Below, in pieces: positions 22,667 to 32,007 of a DNA stretch of 64,000 nt. A program made the translations under genes and the position numbers. Position 1 is the first letter of the stretch, and the number at the start of each line of letters is the position of its first letter. The notes beneath the pieces are model-generated. The model had not been told where the DNA came from and made no database searches. It was given only the letters and a program-made list of their open reading frames with translations. The DNA is taken from contig OX335660.1 of the NCBI GenBank assembly GCA_946894095.1, positions 9,925,001 to 9,989,000 of the forward strand, written 5' to 3'. Source of the DNA: Incurvaria masculella. Lineage: Eukaryota > Arthropoda > Insecta > Lepidoptera > Incurvariidae.

Positions 22667-24520
22667 TCAGATTTCATTTAAATAAAACTCCTTGATTCTC
22701 GACTTGAAAGAGCCGATAGTTTGACAAGAGCGGACGGAGGAAGGCAACGAGTTCCACAGACGTACTGCATGTACAGTGAAGGAGTTGGAAAAGAAGCAAG
22801 TTGTATGGCGGGGAATCGCAAGGATACTGTCGTCGCTAGAACGTAGAGGGAGACCGTGTGAAGATAGGTGCAAGAATCGGGAACGAAGGTACTCAGGAGA
22901 GTGAGGGTTATTTAAGACCCCAAAAAGAAGAGTGAGTATGTGACAGTTCCTTCGATAACGAATGGGTAGCCATTTAAGCTGACGACGGTACTGCGATACA
23001 TGGTCGTATTTACGCAGACCATATATGTAGCGAATGCAGAGATTCTGTAAACGTTCCAATTTATCAAGGAGAACTTCAGTTAAATCCAAAAAGCACACAT
23101 CTGCATAATCTAAAATTGGAAGTAGGAGAGTTTGCGTCAACGTGATTTTGGTACGGATTGGAAGGAAACTCTGTAAGCGTTTTAAAGAGTGGGCGGCAGC
23201 AAAGATTTTCCTGCTGATCTCATTTACCTGGGGCGCCCATGACAGGGTGTCATCAATTAAAATGCCTAGATTTTTTACTGTTTTAGAGTACGGTATAACT
23301 ACTTCATTGTAGATTACCGCTGGTAATGTATTGTGATCAATCTTCGATACAAGTCTAGGGCTGCCGACTATTATGACTTGTGATTTCATAGGATTTACCG
23401 TCAGACCAAATGATTTTGTCCAATTTAGGATATGATCCAAATTCACATTCATTTCTGATACGGTATGTGCCAAATTATCAAAGGAGCAATGCAAGTACAG
23501 CTGTAAGTCATCGGCATAAAGGTGGTAAAGAGAAGTTAACATATTTGTAATTAGATCAATAAATATAGAGAATAACAGAGGAGATAACACGCCACCCTGT
23601 GGAACACCAGCAGTTAAATCAGCCCAGTCAGAACACACATTGTCAATTCTGATACACTGATGTCGACCACAGAGATAAGACGCGAACCAGTCAAGCACTG
23701 CCGGAGATAAGTTAAGCGTTCGTAGAATACCAAGCATGATGTCAAAGTCCACTGTGTTGAATGCATTGCTGAAGTCCAACAAAGTTAAGACTGTAAGATT
23801 CTTGTTTTCCATATTTGTTCGGACATCTTCAGTTACTTTGACGAGAGCAGTAACGGTGCTGTGGCAAGGTCGGAAACCTGACTGCATTGGGTTCAGCAAG
23901 TGATTGCCGGCAAGGAAGCTGGCCAACTGCTGGTGAACAATGCGCTCCAGAATTTTTGACAATACAGGTAAAATAGAAATAGGGCGATATTGACTGAAAG
24001 AAGAAGGATTTGAAATTTTTGGGACAGGAATGATGTAAGCCCTTTTCCAGGTACTCGGAAAAGATCCACTGGATAGGGAATGATTTAGAATAAATGTAAT
24101 TATAGGTAGCAGTTCGGCCAGCAGTGGTGAGAGCATGTCGAGGCTAATGCAGTCGGCACCTACAGCTTTTGTTGAAATTGAATTCAGGATCAGCTTAACT
24201 TCACGGTCAGTGACTTGGCGAAATGTAAATGAAGCATGCTCCGGAGTTGGTAAAGCTGAAAGCTGAAGAAGAGTTTGACATTTTACCACTTGATCAATGG
24301 TGGTGAGAGGAGAGGAGAAATGCCTGTTAAGGGCGTTGATGTCGATGTTGTTACTGACAGTAGAAGACTTTTTACCAACTCCAAGAGTTTTAAGAAATTT
24401 CCAAGCATTGACGGGAGAGCTATTTTCGAGAGTATTATGAATGTGGCGTCTTTGAGCATCCCTACACATCCTGTTACACCGATTCCTGAGCACCGAACCT
24501 GTACTTGGTGCGATTTGCAT
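22667..24520 (-). CDS. LINE ORF2, reverse transcriptase half
   Basis: 617 codons. This is the polymerase that copies element RNA at the nicked target. Seen in order: GFRPCHSTVTALVKVTEDV near residues 215-233; catalytic LLDFSNAF with Asp249; GVPQGGVLSPLLF at 305-317 (usual form GVPQGS); LYADD with Asp337 and Asp338; then a thumb region and the end block WNSLPSSVR...IGSFKSRIKEF. All catalytic residues are present and no stop interrupts it. Its first 47 bases overlap the endonuclease frame in another register, so one indel within about 24474-24520 splits what should be a single protein. Codon use and length otherwise look intact, which suggests a young copy. Confidence 0.85.
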   Translation of the reverse strand: MQIAPSTGSVLRNRCNRMCRDAQRRHIHNTLENSSPVNAWKFLKTLGVGKKSSTVSNNIDINALNRHFSSPLTTIDQVVKCQTLLQLSALPTPEHASFTFRQVTDREVKLILNSISTKAVGADCISLDMLSPLLAELLPIITFILNHSLSSGSFPSTWKRAYIIPVPKISNPSSFSQYRPISILPVLSKILERIVHQQLASFLAGNHLLNPMQSGFRPCHSTVTALVKVTEDVRTNMENKNLTVLTLLDFSNAFNTVDFDIMLGILRTLNLSPAVLDWFASYLCGRHQCIRIDNVCSDWADLTAGVPQGGVLSPLLFSIFIDLITNMLTSLYHLYADDLQLYLHCSFDNLAHTVSEMNVNLDHILNWTKSFGLTVNPMKSQVIIVGSPRLVSKIDHNTLPAVIYNEVVIPYSKTVKNLGILIDDTLSWAPQVNEISRKIFAAAHSLKRLQSFLPIRTKITLTQTLLLPILDYADVCFLDLTEVLLDKLERLQNLCIRYIYGLRKYDHVSQYRRQLKWLPIRYRRNCHILTLLFGVLNNPHSPEYLRSRFLHLSSHGLPLRSSDDSILAIPRHTTCFFSNSFTVHAVRLWNSLPSSVRSCQTIGSFKSRIKEFYLNEI

Positions 24521-25613
24521 CGGAAGGATTATGTTTAAGTTTAATCTTGGCTCTATCCCTCTTCACCATCATTCTCCGAATGTCCTCTGTTAGCCATGGA
24601 GCTGGTAAATGTTTCACACGTGTGGGTCTGAGAGGTGCGTGAATATCAAATAGAGCCGTAAGTTTGGAGGTGAAATCCTCAACCATAACATCTGTAGAAG
24701 AGGAACTAAGAACAGCAGACCAATTCAAGCCACGCGCGTCTTCCCTTAGGCGCTCCAGATTAATATCCTTGAAATTTCGCTGCATGAGAACCTTTCGCCT
24801 GATCTTAGGAGGACGGACCTTGTAGGATAAATAGATTAAATCGTGATATGAGAAGCCAGGCGCTGTCAGCTGACCATGTTCACTTACATGGTCAGGTGAA
24901 GAAGTAAGAATCAGATCAAGCAGAGAAGGTTCACAATTAGGAAAGTGGTGTGTAGCATCCAAGGGAAGAATATTCATATTTACTGATGACACAAGGGAGT
25001 TAAGTTTTCTAGCGCGGTGGTCATTTTTTATTAGACAGGTGTTGAAATCTCCCATGATAATAGTATGATTGTACTGAGGGCAGTGTTCCTCAAGGAATGA
25101 TTCGAGTGATGAGAAGTAATTAATAGTGAGATTGGGACTGTAATAAACACCAATTAGAATTTTGGAGTGATTAACGATGATTTCTAAGAAAAGGTATTCT
25201 GGTGACTCCGAATACTGAGCAGGAGACTGAGCAACAATCGAATAAGGAATACAGCTTCGGAGGTAGATGGCAACACCACCACAACTTTTTCCAGTTCTGT
25301 CGTTACGGATCAGTTGGAACCCGGGAAGTGAAAAAGAAGTAGATGGCAATGTAGGCTTAAGAAAAGTTTCTGAAACGAGTACAGCATGGATGTGTTTGCT
25401 TGGAAATGACCTGAGAAGATCGGGGTAGTGAGAGGGTATGCTTTGAGCATTGATATGTACAAAATTGAAATTTTTGGGGTATTTAGAAAATGTGAAGTCA
25501 AGTTTTTCATCTAGTGGAAGAACACATCCATTGTCAGAACTATCGTCACTAAAGAACTCATCAGACGAGGTAACTGAAAAATAATTATCTGAATCGTCGG
25601 ATAATGTGGTCAT
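24474..25613 (-). CDS. LINE ORF2, apurinic-type endonuclease half
   Basis: Exonuclease-endonuclease-phosphatase fold that nicks the target DNA. With the start set at Met45 of the longer open frame (25613; MTTLSDDSDNYF...), the catalytic series is complete: HINAQSI (Asn), VSETFL (Glu), VYYSPN (Tyr), MGDFN (Asp, Asn), LLDLIL (Asp) and SYHDLI (His/Asp). Residues upstream of that Met come from a (TA)n tract (YIIYIYIYIF) and are unlikely to be real. The N-terminus is acidic and Ser/Asp-rich. The frame ends 8 codons after KYR by running into a stop caused by the frameshift at the junction with the reverse-transcriptase half. Confidence 0.85.
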   Translation of the reverse strand: MTTLSDDSDNYFSVTSSDEFFSDDSSDNGCVLPLDEKLDFTFSKYPKNFNFVHINAQSIPSHYPDLLRSFPSKHIHAVLVSETFLKPTLPSTSFSLPGFQLIRNDRTGKSCGGVAIYLRSCIPYSIVAQSPAQYSESPEYLFLEIIVNHSKILIGVYYSPNLTINYFSSLESFLEEHCPQYNHTIIMGDFNTCLIKNDHRARKLNSLVSSVNMNILPLDATHHFPNCEPSLLDLILTSSPDHVSEHGQLTAPGFSYHDLIYLSYKVRPPKIRRKVLMQRNFKDINLERLREDARGLNWSAVLSSSSTDVMVEDFTSKLTALFDIHAPLRPTRVKHLPAPWLTEDIRRMMVKRDRAKIKLKHNPSDANRTKYRFGAQESV

Positions 25614-25661
25614 AAATATATATATATATATATATATTATATATAGTATATAGTATATATT
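25614..25661. repeat. (TA)n microsatellite just upstream of the ORF2 start
   Basis: A run of TA dinucleotides and TATATAG variants lies directly before the likely ORF2 start codon on the minus strand. It is a probable length-variable site within the element. Confidence 0.8.
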
Positions 25662-25720
25662 ATTAACTAATAAAAAGGTTTTCCCTGTAGGCGATTCCTC
25701 ATCACCCGCCAGCAGTGTGA

Positions 25721-26370
25721 AAAAACAGAACAAAGCAGAAAACATATTAAAAGTAGTTGAGGCGAACAGAACTAGGCAGAAAGATAATAATAACAGATTT
25801 AAAAGTGCATTTTAAATACGGCAAGCTTGTATCTAATAACGAAACAGGACAAAAAGTTCACAGCTTCATAACATTATAAATAACTTATTATACACATCAA
25901 TGTAGGTACATATACGCCACTTTATAAAAAAGGACAGTTAAAAAAAAACAATACATGAGCAGTAGAGAAAGTAAAATTGTTCTAACACAAATAATCACAA
26001 GTGACAATGCCCTTGCCTTTTCCCACTTGGATGAACAGAGAAAAAAGTAGAAAACATGTTAACAGTAGAAGAGGCGAGCGGAACTAGGCAGAAGCATAAT
26101 AAAACAGATTTAAAAAGTGCATTTAACATGAGGACAAACATGTTTCTAATAACTAAACCGAACAAACAAAATTCACGGCTACTTAACATTATAAATAACT
26201 CACATAAGGTATGATACATTTCAATATAGGTACGTATAAGCAACTTTTAAAAACCGAGACAGTTATAAATCGAAAGAAAAAAACAATACACGAGCAGTGG
26301 ACAGGGTAAAAATATTCTAACACGATTAATCAGAGATGATAATGTCCTTGCCTTTTCCCACTTAGATCAA
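25721..26370 (-). repeat. Diverged tandem duplication in the ORF1-ORF2 spacer
   Basis: Two copies of a block of about 312-335 bases. GGCGAACAGAACTAGGCAGA at 25761 corresponds to GGCGAGCGGAACTAGGCAGA at 26073. CCTTGCCTTTTCCCACTT at 26011 corresponds to the identical string at 26346. ACATTATAAATAACT occurs in both. The copies differ by scattered substitutions and indels, so the duplication is older than this insertion. The left copy overlaps the 3' part of the region coding the ORF2 upstream frame. Confidence 0.8.
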
Positions 26371-26630
26371 TATAGAAAAAAAAAAAGATCATTGACAATT
26401 GAAAAATTTAAAGAGGTTTATTCTGTGCATACTGAATCTGTGGTGGCTGTCAAGGAGCGAAACAAACAAAACAAATTACATTACAAACATTGTCTTTGCA
26501 AATTACGTGTAGCCATGTATATCTCTTTGTGAGCAGCCGAGAATCAAGAAAAGCAACATTGGAGAATATTTTACCATTTAGTTACTAGATGTCGATCTAG
26601 AAGTGCCTGTGTCTGAAATAACTTGAAAGT

Positions 26631-27374
26631 TCATTTCGACTTTCCCTTGTTGATGCGGTCCGAGGACCGGGGCTTCGGCCTATCACCTAAGCCGTCGTCA
26701 CCACTCAAGACCGCAGGATGTTTGTCTGTTAGCACCTTTAACGCTCCAGCCGCCACCACTTTGATACGGGTCCCGTCTTTTAGCTGGATGACGATGCGGC
26801 CCTCCTGCGTCCAACTATGCGCCATCCCAAAGTGTTTTCGTGCCGCCAGGAAGATGTTGTGTCGCGTCCGCGTGAGGAACTCTGACACCGTGATGCCTGA
26901 GCCCTTGAGCGACGTCTTCGCTTTCCAGACCGCGGCCCGGATGTTGAGCTGCTTGAAGCGAACCAAAATTGCCCGAGGGCGTGTCTGAGCCCGAGGTTTC
27001 ACACCCAGGCGATGGCAGAGCTTGATGGAGTCACCACTAAAGTCCACTAGCCCTAACTTGGTGCGCACTAGCTCCACTACCTTCTGCGTCGCCTCTTCGG
27101 ACTCGGACTCGGAAACACCATGTATCAGCAGGACTTTCGCACGCGACCTCATCTCTTGCGCATCCACGACTTCCGCAAGGCCAGCTACTTGAGAACGCAC
27201 CACTCCCAGAGCTTTCCAAACAAACTGCCGGAACAGATTGAAGTCAGCTGTCAGTGTGGGAAGATCGGCCGGCTTGTTGGCAGCAGACTTTAGTTGCGCC
27301 TCAAATGAGCTCATTCTCTCCTCCACCATGGTCTGCAGCTCCGCCACCTCCATCGCAAAATCAACACTCGACAT
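26631..27374 (-). CDS. LINE ORF1, L1-type RNA-binding protein
   Basis: 247 codons from ATG at 27374. Such proteins coat element RNA as trimers and chaperone nucleic acids. The N-terminus (about 1-78) is heptad-like and fits a short coiled coil. An RRM-like domain follows at about 79-155 (KVLLIHGVSESESEE ... PRAILVRFK), then a C-terminal domain at about 157-215 (SLKGSGITVSEFLTRTR ... LKDGTRIKV), the order seen in L1 ORF1p. It ends in a basic tail (INKGKSK). The frame is intact. GC content is clearly higher than in ORF2 and the spacer. It lies 5' of ORF2 on the same strand, so I assign it to the same element. Confidence 0.75.
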   Translation of the reverse strand: MSSVDFAMEVAELQTMVEERMSSFEAQLKSAANKPADLPTLTADFNLFRQFVWKALGVVRSQVAGLAEVVDAQEMRSRAKVLLIHGVSESESEEATQKVVELVRTKLGLVDFSGDSIKLCHRLGVKPRAQTRPRAILVRFKQLNIRAAVWKAKTSLKGSGITVSEFLTRTRHNIFLAARKHFGMAHSWTQEGRIVIQLKDGTRIKVVAAGALKVLTDKHPAVLSGDDGLGDRPKPRSSDRINKGKSK

Positions 27375-27480
27375 GACCGCACGTGCACAAAATAAGTTTG
27401 TTGAAGTAGAAATCTGTTTTCTGGTGTATGAACAGAAATATATGCTGGCAGGGTCTGCCTACACTACCACATGTAAATAG

Positions 27481-27948
27481 CAGGTATCACAACACTTTAG
27501 AGTTATTATTAATGTAAAAATGTTCAAATATTAATAAATATTAGCAATCATTTAGTTGAGGTATGAAAATACATCCACTATTTCTAACTACCCACAGACG
27601 AAAACACTGGTTTTATTATGATATTTTTTTTAATCTTGTACTCATATCATAAATTCACCCAAACACACAATGTGAATACGTAGCCCAAAGCTGCCGTTGT
27701 TATACTCGGCTAATGCGTCCACTAAATGCATGGAAGTAAAATTTATGACCGATATCGGGAGTTAAGTATAGGCTGTACCGAATTAAAATCGTTCACAGTG
27801 TATGTAGTTAATAGTACCCGCTCCAATGATATAACAATAGAAGGGAAATCTTTATAATAAAAAAAGTTACATAGTTTCTTCTGATATTATTATTTATTCG
27901 TTGCGAACTTTAATTATTTGTAATATGCTACTAAACCTATTTGTTTTT
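27481..27948. other. No recognised feature; may hold the LINE 5' end
   Basis: AT-rich. The 5' boundary of the LINE must lie near or within the first part of this stretch, but no target duplication or promoter motif was seen. Confidence 0.35.
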
Positions 27949-28278
27949 GCGACCTGACATGGATGGCTAATACCAAACAACTACTGTTTTGATATTAGCC
28001 CAATACACCACATTCCCGAAGGAATTAGGTGTCATGCCAGGACCTTCCCTTTATGAGCACGGCTAGAATTAACTGGATGGAAAACACGGACAATTTTTCA
28101 TTGCCATTTCGACCATCTTTACCCTTTACCCTATCTTTATACCCTATTAGGGGAAGGGGACCTACAGTTTTACATGGATTCCGAACCATGGAGCAGATTG
28201 CATTCGTGACGAAATGCACGGAAAGAGAAAGAAAGTGGTGCATGTCGGAATTGAAACCAGACCGATTGGTACGCGAGG
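27949..28278 (-). repeat. SINE family 1 copy (minus)
   Basis: Starts with the reversed tail GACCTGACATGGATGGCTAA, continues GATATTAGCCCAATACACCA and CCGAAGGAATTAGG to CATGGATTCCGAACCATGG, CATTCGTGACGAAATGCA and a degraded head. The middle has an extra CCCTTTACCC-type stretch. Confidence 0.7.
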
Positions 28279-28299
28279 TTTACATTCCCCACAAACGTA

Positions 28300-28647
28300 C
28301 AATTACGTTCCCCATACAAACGTAGTTTACTAATCATTTGAAAACCACTGTTCCAATTTGCTTTATATTTGGCACTTAACATCAGGCAACAAATAATTAT
28401 GTCTGCACGTGTTCTTTTTCTTCGAAAAATGTATCTTGTGTCACACAACAGAGAAAAGAAAATTTGTATGAAGATTTTCTTTTGTCTGTAATTTGACTTG
28501 CTTTAGATTTTTCAGCAAAACAAAAACATGCAGACACAGATATTTATTGTAAAATATTAAATTCCAAATATCAAGCAAATCGGAACAGCGTTTTTCTAAT
28601 GATTAGTAAACTACGTTTGTATGGGAAACATAGCTTACGGGCCGTGC
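28300..28647. repeat. Long-inverted-end element, family C, copy 2
   Basis: CCCCATACAAACGTAGTTTA on the left pairs with TAGTAAACTACGTTTGTATG on the right, and the pairing continues inward past TCATTTGAAAACCACTGTTC. The outer right end is CTTACGGGCCGTGCC. It sits directly next to the SINE at 27949-28278. Confidence 0.65.
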
Positions 28648-29528
28648 CTGGCGTACGCAATGTGCCGCACTTAACATAAAAAAACCTGTGTTAGAAAATA
28701 ATCAACATAAATACACATATAATAGTAAATGTCTATAGATAGTTCGACATAGCGCTGTTCACTGGACACGAGGTCACTGACCTTGCTAATGTATTTGCAT
28801 TCATCCATTATTTAAATTTTATGCACAATTTTGGCTGCGCTACCGCACAATTTGCAATAAAACTCTACTAAGCGTCGATAAGTTGATAATTTACTCAAAA
28901 CTCTGAACGCAGTGAGTTAGGTTATGAATACGTATCTATTCTTTGTATTTAATTTTTAACATACTTCAGTGACGAACTGAAAGTATTTGTTTTTCACCCT
29001 CTACCCCTTACGCATACACCCTAACATACCCTCGTACCCTTTTACACACCCGCGAATTCTCGTAAATTTTGATTAAACGTGTTATACATTGATATAAATT
29101 ATATAACTTATGAAACTGAAGAAGGAAAAGGATTTTCCTATTACATTTTAGATAATAATTTATAATGGCTTTTGGTAGAAAGATTATGCAAATGCATAGC
29201 TGTCCTTTTTTAATCCTTTAATAACTATGATATAAAAATGTCTTAGACACATAAAACTTGACAACTAAGAACAACCTATTTTTACACACGTATATATTTT
29301 GATACATGCTATACTATTGGGGGTGGCCTCTGGGTTACCCACTCCTTCTACTATATTGATTCTACATTTGTGTCTCTACAGTCATACCTTCTTGCTTCAT
29401 GCTTCAGAACACTTTATGAATCAATATCCGAACTGTAGAAGTTTCATAAAACTTAAAAAAGCACATTATTAAAACATGTTACCTCAAAGGTAAGTGGCCA
29501 AACTTAAAATGCAACTAGGATACAATTT
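28648..29528. other. No recognised feature
   Basis: AT-rich sequence with no open frame of note and no block that I could match elsewhere in the window. Confidence 0.4.
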
Positions 29529-29910
29529 GAGCGGCTCGTAGCTCAGTGGCGTGGGGCCTTGCCTTCTATGCCAGAGGTCATAGGGTCGATCCCCACCTCG
29601 CTCATATTCTTTCTCGTTCCGAGTTGAATAAATGCGTTTCGTCACGATTTCCAGCTGTTTCATTGTTCGTGGGAATCTCAGTAACAGTTTGCACGTTACT
29701 TATTTATTTATTTAACTAGGTGGTTAGCATTAATCCCGCCCGCGCATAGCTTTGGATAAAAAGATGGTTAAAGCGGTAACGAAAAATTGTCTGTGTTCTC
29801 CAACCGGTTCAATGTAGCCATGTAGCAGTGCAAATAAAGGTCCTGTCATGACACCAAATTCCTACAGGAATGCGGTGTACTAGCCATACATTCCCAATTA
29901 CATAAAACAC
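29529..29910 (+). repeat. SINE family 1, tRNA head type 1
   Basis: GAGCGGCTCGTAGCTCAGTG carries the A box TAGCTCAGTGG, and GGGTCGATCCC at about 29580 is a good B box. The middle segment (CATTTCGTCACG-like) and the shared body follow, with the 3' end truncated at CAGGAATGCGGTGTACTAGC. Confidence 0.7.
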
Positions 29911-30357
29911 GACATGTGAAAATCTATAGGCTCCTAAAGTTATCCTGGTTGTTTTAAAAACATTTCATGCTCTTGCTAAGGACCTGTGAGTTCCACACTT
30001 ATCATTTAAAATAATTTGGTTTTTCTCGAGATGCCTCTGAGAGGGAGTAAGGGACAGAACGGCTTCTTCATTAATATCCGAGGTACCAATACATTCAATA
30101 CTAGACGCCGCTTATCGCGATATAGATGTACGATAGCGGAGTCGCCCACATTTACGTAGGACAGGAGCTCGTAAAATATCGTACTAATAGAATTACATCA
30201 TTTCAAATGTTTAAACAGTTTAAACAGGACAATAGCTGTTAATCCAATTTAGTGAAATGTTTTTTGCACAGATCATTCTAGCTGGTACCAGATTTTCAGC
30301 ATGTGTGGACATTTAAAATCATAGGGTACTGCAAAGAGGTGGAAAAAGAACTGCTTT

Positions 30358-30480
30358 GTAATGAAATGGAAAATTAAAATATTATTTGCTTGTTTTAAAC
30401 AAAACAGTGGAAAAAAGGAACACTTAATACCAAATGGCATTCCCTACCAGTATACCATAGAGAAAACATGAAATATAGCA
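30358..30480 (-). repeat. 3' tail of a LINE (minus), copy 2
   Basis: AATGAAATGGAAAATTAAAA, TATTTGCTTGTTTTAAACAA and ATGGCATTCCCTACCAGTAT match the block at 8068-8200. Confidence 0.5.
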
Positions 30481-30524
30481 AAGAGTAGGGAGTGTAATAA
30501 AACTGAAACAATTAACAAATTTGT

Positions 30525-30576
30525 AAATATTATAACTTCTCATATATAAGTAATATATAAGAAGTTATAATATTTT
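30525..30576. repeat. AT-rich hairpin
   Basis: AAATATTATAACTTCT and AGAAGTTATAATATTT form 16-bp perfect arms around an AT loop. It may be a terminator-like or neutral structure, and no gene is next to it apart from the mariner end about 35 bases on. Confidence 0.5.
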
Positions 30577-30610
30577 AAGTTATATTTTCTTCTACATTGT
30601 TCACTACATA

Positions 30611-31895
30611 TTGGTTGGGGAAAAAGTTTCTTCGCATTTTTTAAGAAAATTCAAAACATTTTTTAATATGGTTTATTTACATTTAACTAAAGTATGTAGG
30701 TACCATTTTGTTCGATAACTTTTTGCCATCTTGTAGGTAGGGACATGATCCCATTGCTATAGAAATATTGGGACTTCTGATCAATATACCGCGACAAGTG
30801 GTTTTGGCAGTCCTCTCGTGATGTTAACCTGACACTGCCTAAAGAATTCTGAAGAGACCTAAACAGGTGGAAATCTGAAGGTGCAAGGTCAGGACTATAC
30901 GGCGGATGCATTAACACCTCCCAGCCAAACTCTCTTAGTTTTTGCTGAGTGGCTAAAGATGTGTGAGGTCTAGCGTTATCATGATGAAAAACCACACCCC
31001 TTCTGTTGATTAATTCCGGCCGTTTTCTCTCAACTTCTTGCTTTAATCTCATCAGTTGTTCGCAGTAGAGTTCAGAATCGATGGTCCTGCCTGGTGGTAA
31101 CAGCTCATAATGAATAATGCCCTTCCAATCCCACCACACACACAGCATCACCTTGTTGCGAGTTAACCCGGGTTTCGCCACAGTCTGTGAAGCTTGACCG
31201 GCCTTTGACCACGACCTTTTTCGCACGTTCTTGTCGTACGTGATCCACTTTTCATCACCAGTTATCAGCTTCTTCAAAAATGGTTCGGTTTCATTACGTC
31301 GTAATAAAGAATCACAAATGAGTACACGGTTCATTAGGTTTCTTTCAGTGAGCTCGTGAGGTACCCAAATATCGAGCTTTTTTGTGTACCCAGTTTTCTT
31401 CAAATGCGCCAAAACTTTTTTGTGGTCAATTCCTAGTTCTTCAGCTACGTCGTAACTACTAGTATGCCGATCTTGCTCCACTTTTTCAAAAATGGCATCC
31501 ATTTTATCCGTAATAGGGCGACCAGAGCGACGTGCATCTTTGACATCAAAATTTCCGGATTGAAAACGCTTAAACCAAATTTGTGCTACTCTCACAGACA
31601 CTGCACTAGGTCCATAAACATCGCAAATTTTTTTCGCGGCTTGAGTTGCATTTTTACCTTTTTTGTAGTAAATTTTTAAAATGTATCGAATTTCTTCATT
31701 AGATTCACTCATTTTGACAGTACGAAAAACAAATGAGAATCACACATTTTCCTAATTTGAATTTGGAATTATGTTCTTTAAAATTTAAACTTTCAATGAT
31801 ACCAAAACCAGCCAGATACAAATAGTATAGCCAAAGAGATTTTATTACAAGTTCATACATACTATAATGCGAAAAGACTTTTTCCCCGACCTATT
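30611..31895 (-). mobile_element. Complete mariner transposon
   Basis: The left end TTGGTTGGGGAAAAAGTTTC (30611 on) and the right end, whose reverse complement reads TAGGTCGGGGAAAAAGTCTT (to about 31894), are inverted copies over about 28 bases. Both continue into a TTCGCATT block. TA dinucleotides flank both ends, although the right TATATA makes the exact duplication ambiguous. The length of about 1.28 kb and one open transposase are as expected for a full-length mariner. Confidence 0.85.
30687..31712 (-). CDS. Mariner transposase (D,D34D)
   Basis: 341 codons, the usual length for the family (about 345). It cuts and pastes the element at TA sites. The N-terminal ~110 residues form the paired-type helix-turn-helix region that binds the terminal repeats. 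The linker motif WVPHELTERN is at 116-125. The catalytic triad is complete: TGDEKW (Asp153), HHDN (Asp245) and YSPDLAPSD (Asp280), giving exactly 34 residues between the last two. There are no stops or frameshifts. The PHELT and WWDWKGIIHYELL blocks resemble the cecropia group (the group of human Hsmar1) more than the irritans group. It could be functional, but sequence alone cannot show that. Confidence 0.9.
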   Translation of the reverse strand: MSESNEEIRYILKIYYKKGKNATQAAKKICDVYGPSAVSVRVAQIWFKRFQSGNFDVKDARRSGRPITDKMDAIFEKVEQDRHTSSYDVAEELGIDHKKVLAHLKKTGYTKKLDIWVPHELTERNLMNRVLICDSLLRRNETEPFLKKLITGDEKWITYDKNVRKRSWSKAGQASQTVAKPGLTRNKVMLCVWWDWKGIIHYELLPPGRTIDSELYCEQLMRLKQEVERKRPELINRRGVVFHHDNARPHTSLATQQKLREFGWEVLMHPPYSPDLAPSDFHLFRSLQNSLGSVRLTSREDCQNHLSRYIDQKSQYFYSNGIMSLPTRWQKVIEQNGTYIL

Positions 31896-32007
31896 ATATA
31901 ACTTTGTAAAACTAGAGAAAAACTTGACTTGAACCTTGAGCAATTAAGCCTTTCGCGGACAGCGGCGTGTCTACCGATCCCGCAACCTACAGTATTCTGT
32001 ACCCGAA

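Larger units (their letters stand above)
22236..27480 (-). mobile_element. Near-complete CR1/L2-group non-LTR retrotransposon
   Basis: Minus-strand order: 5' region, ORF1 (27374-26631), spacer of about 0.9-1 kb, endonuclease half of ORF2 (25613-24474), reverse-transcriptase half (24520-22667), an A/T-rich 3' UTR of about 430 bases, and a short (ATTC)n end at 22238-22252. The tail of simple repeats instead of poly-A, the LYADD catalytic box and the C-terminal WNSLPSSVR-type block are typical of the CR1/L2 group of the Jockey superfamily. The 5' limit is not visible and is set roughly. No target duplication could be established. Confidence 0.75.

Noticed and set aside
22221..22677. Hydrophobic small membrane proteins on the minus strand
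   Set aside because: They lie in the AT-rich 3' UTR of the LINE; their Tyr/Phe/Ile content follows from AT composition.
26623..27480. Plus-strand frames of 80-121 codons
   Set aside because: They are the antisense of the LINE ORF1, whose minus-strand frame has clear domains.
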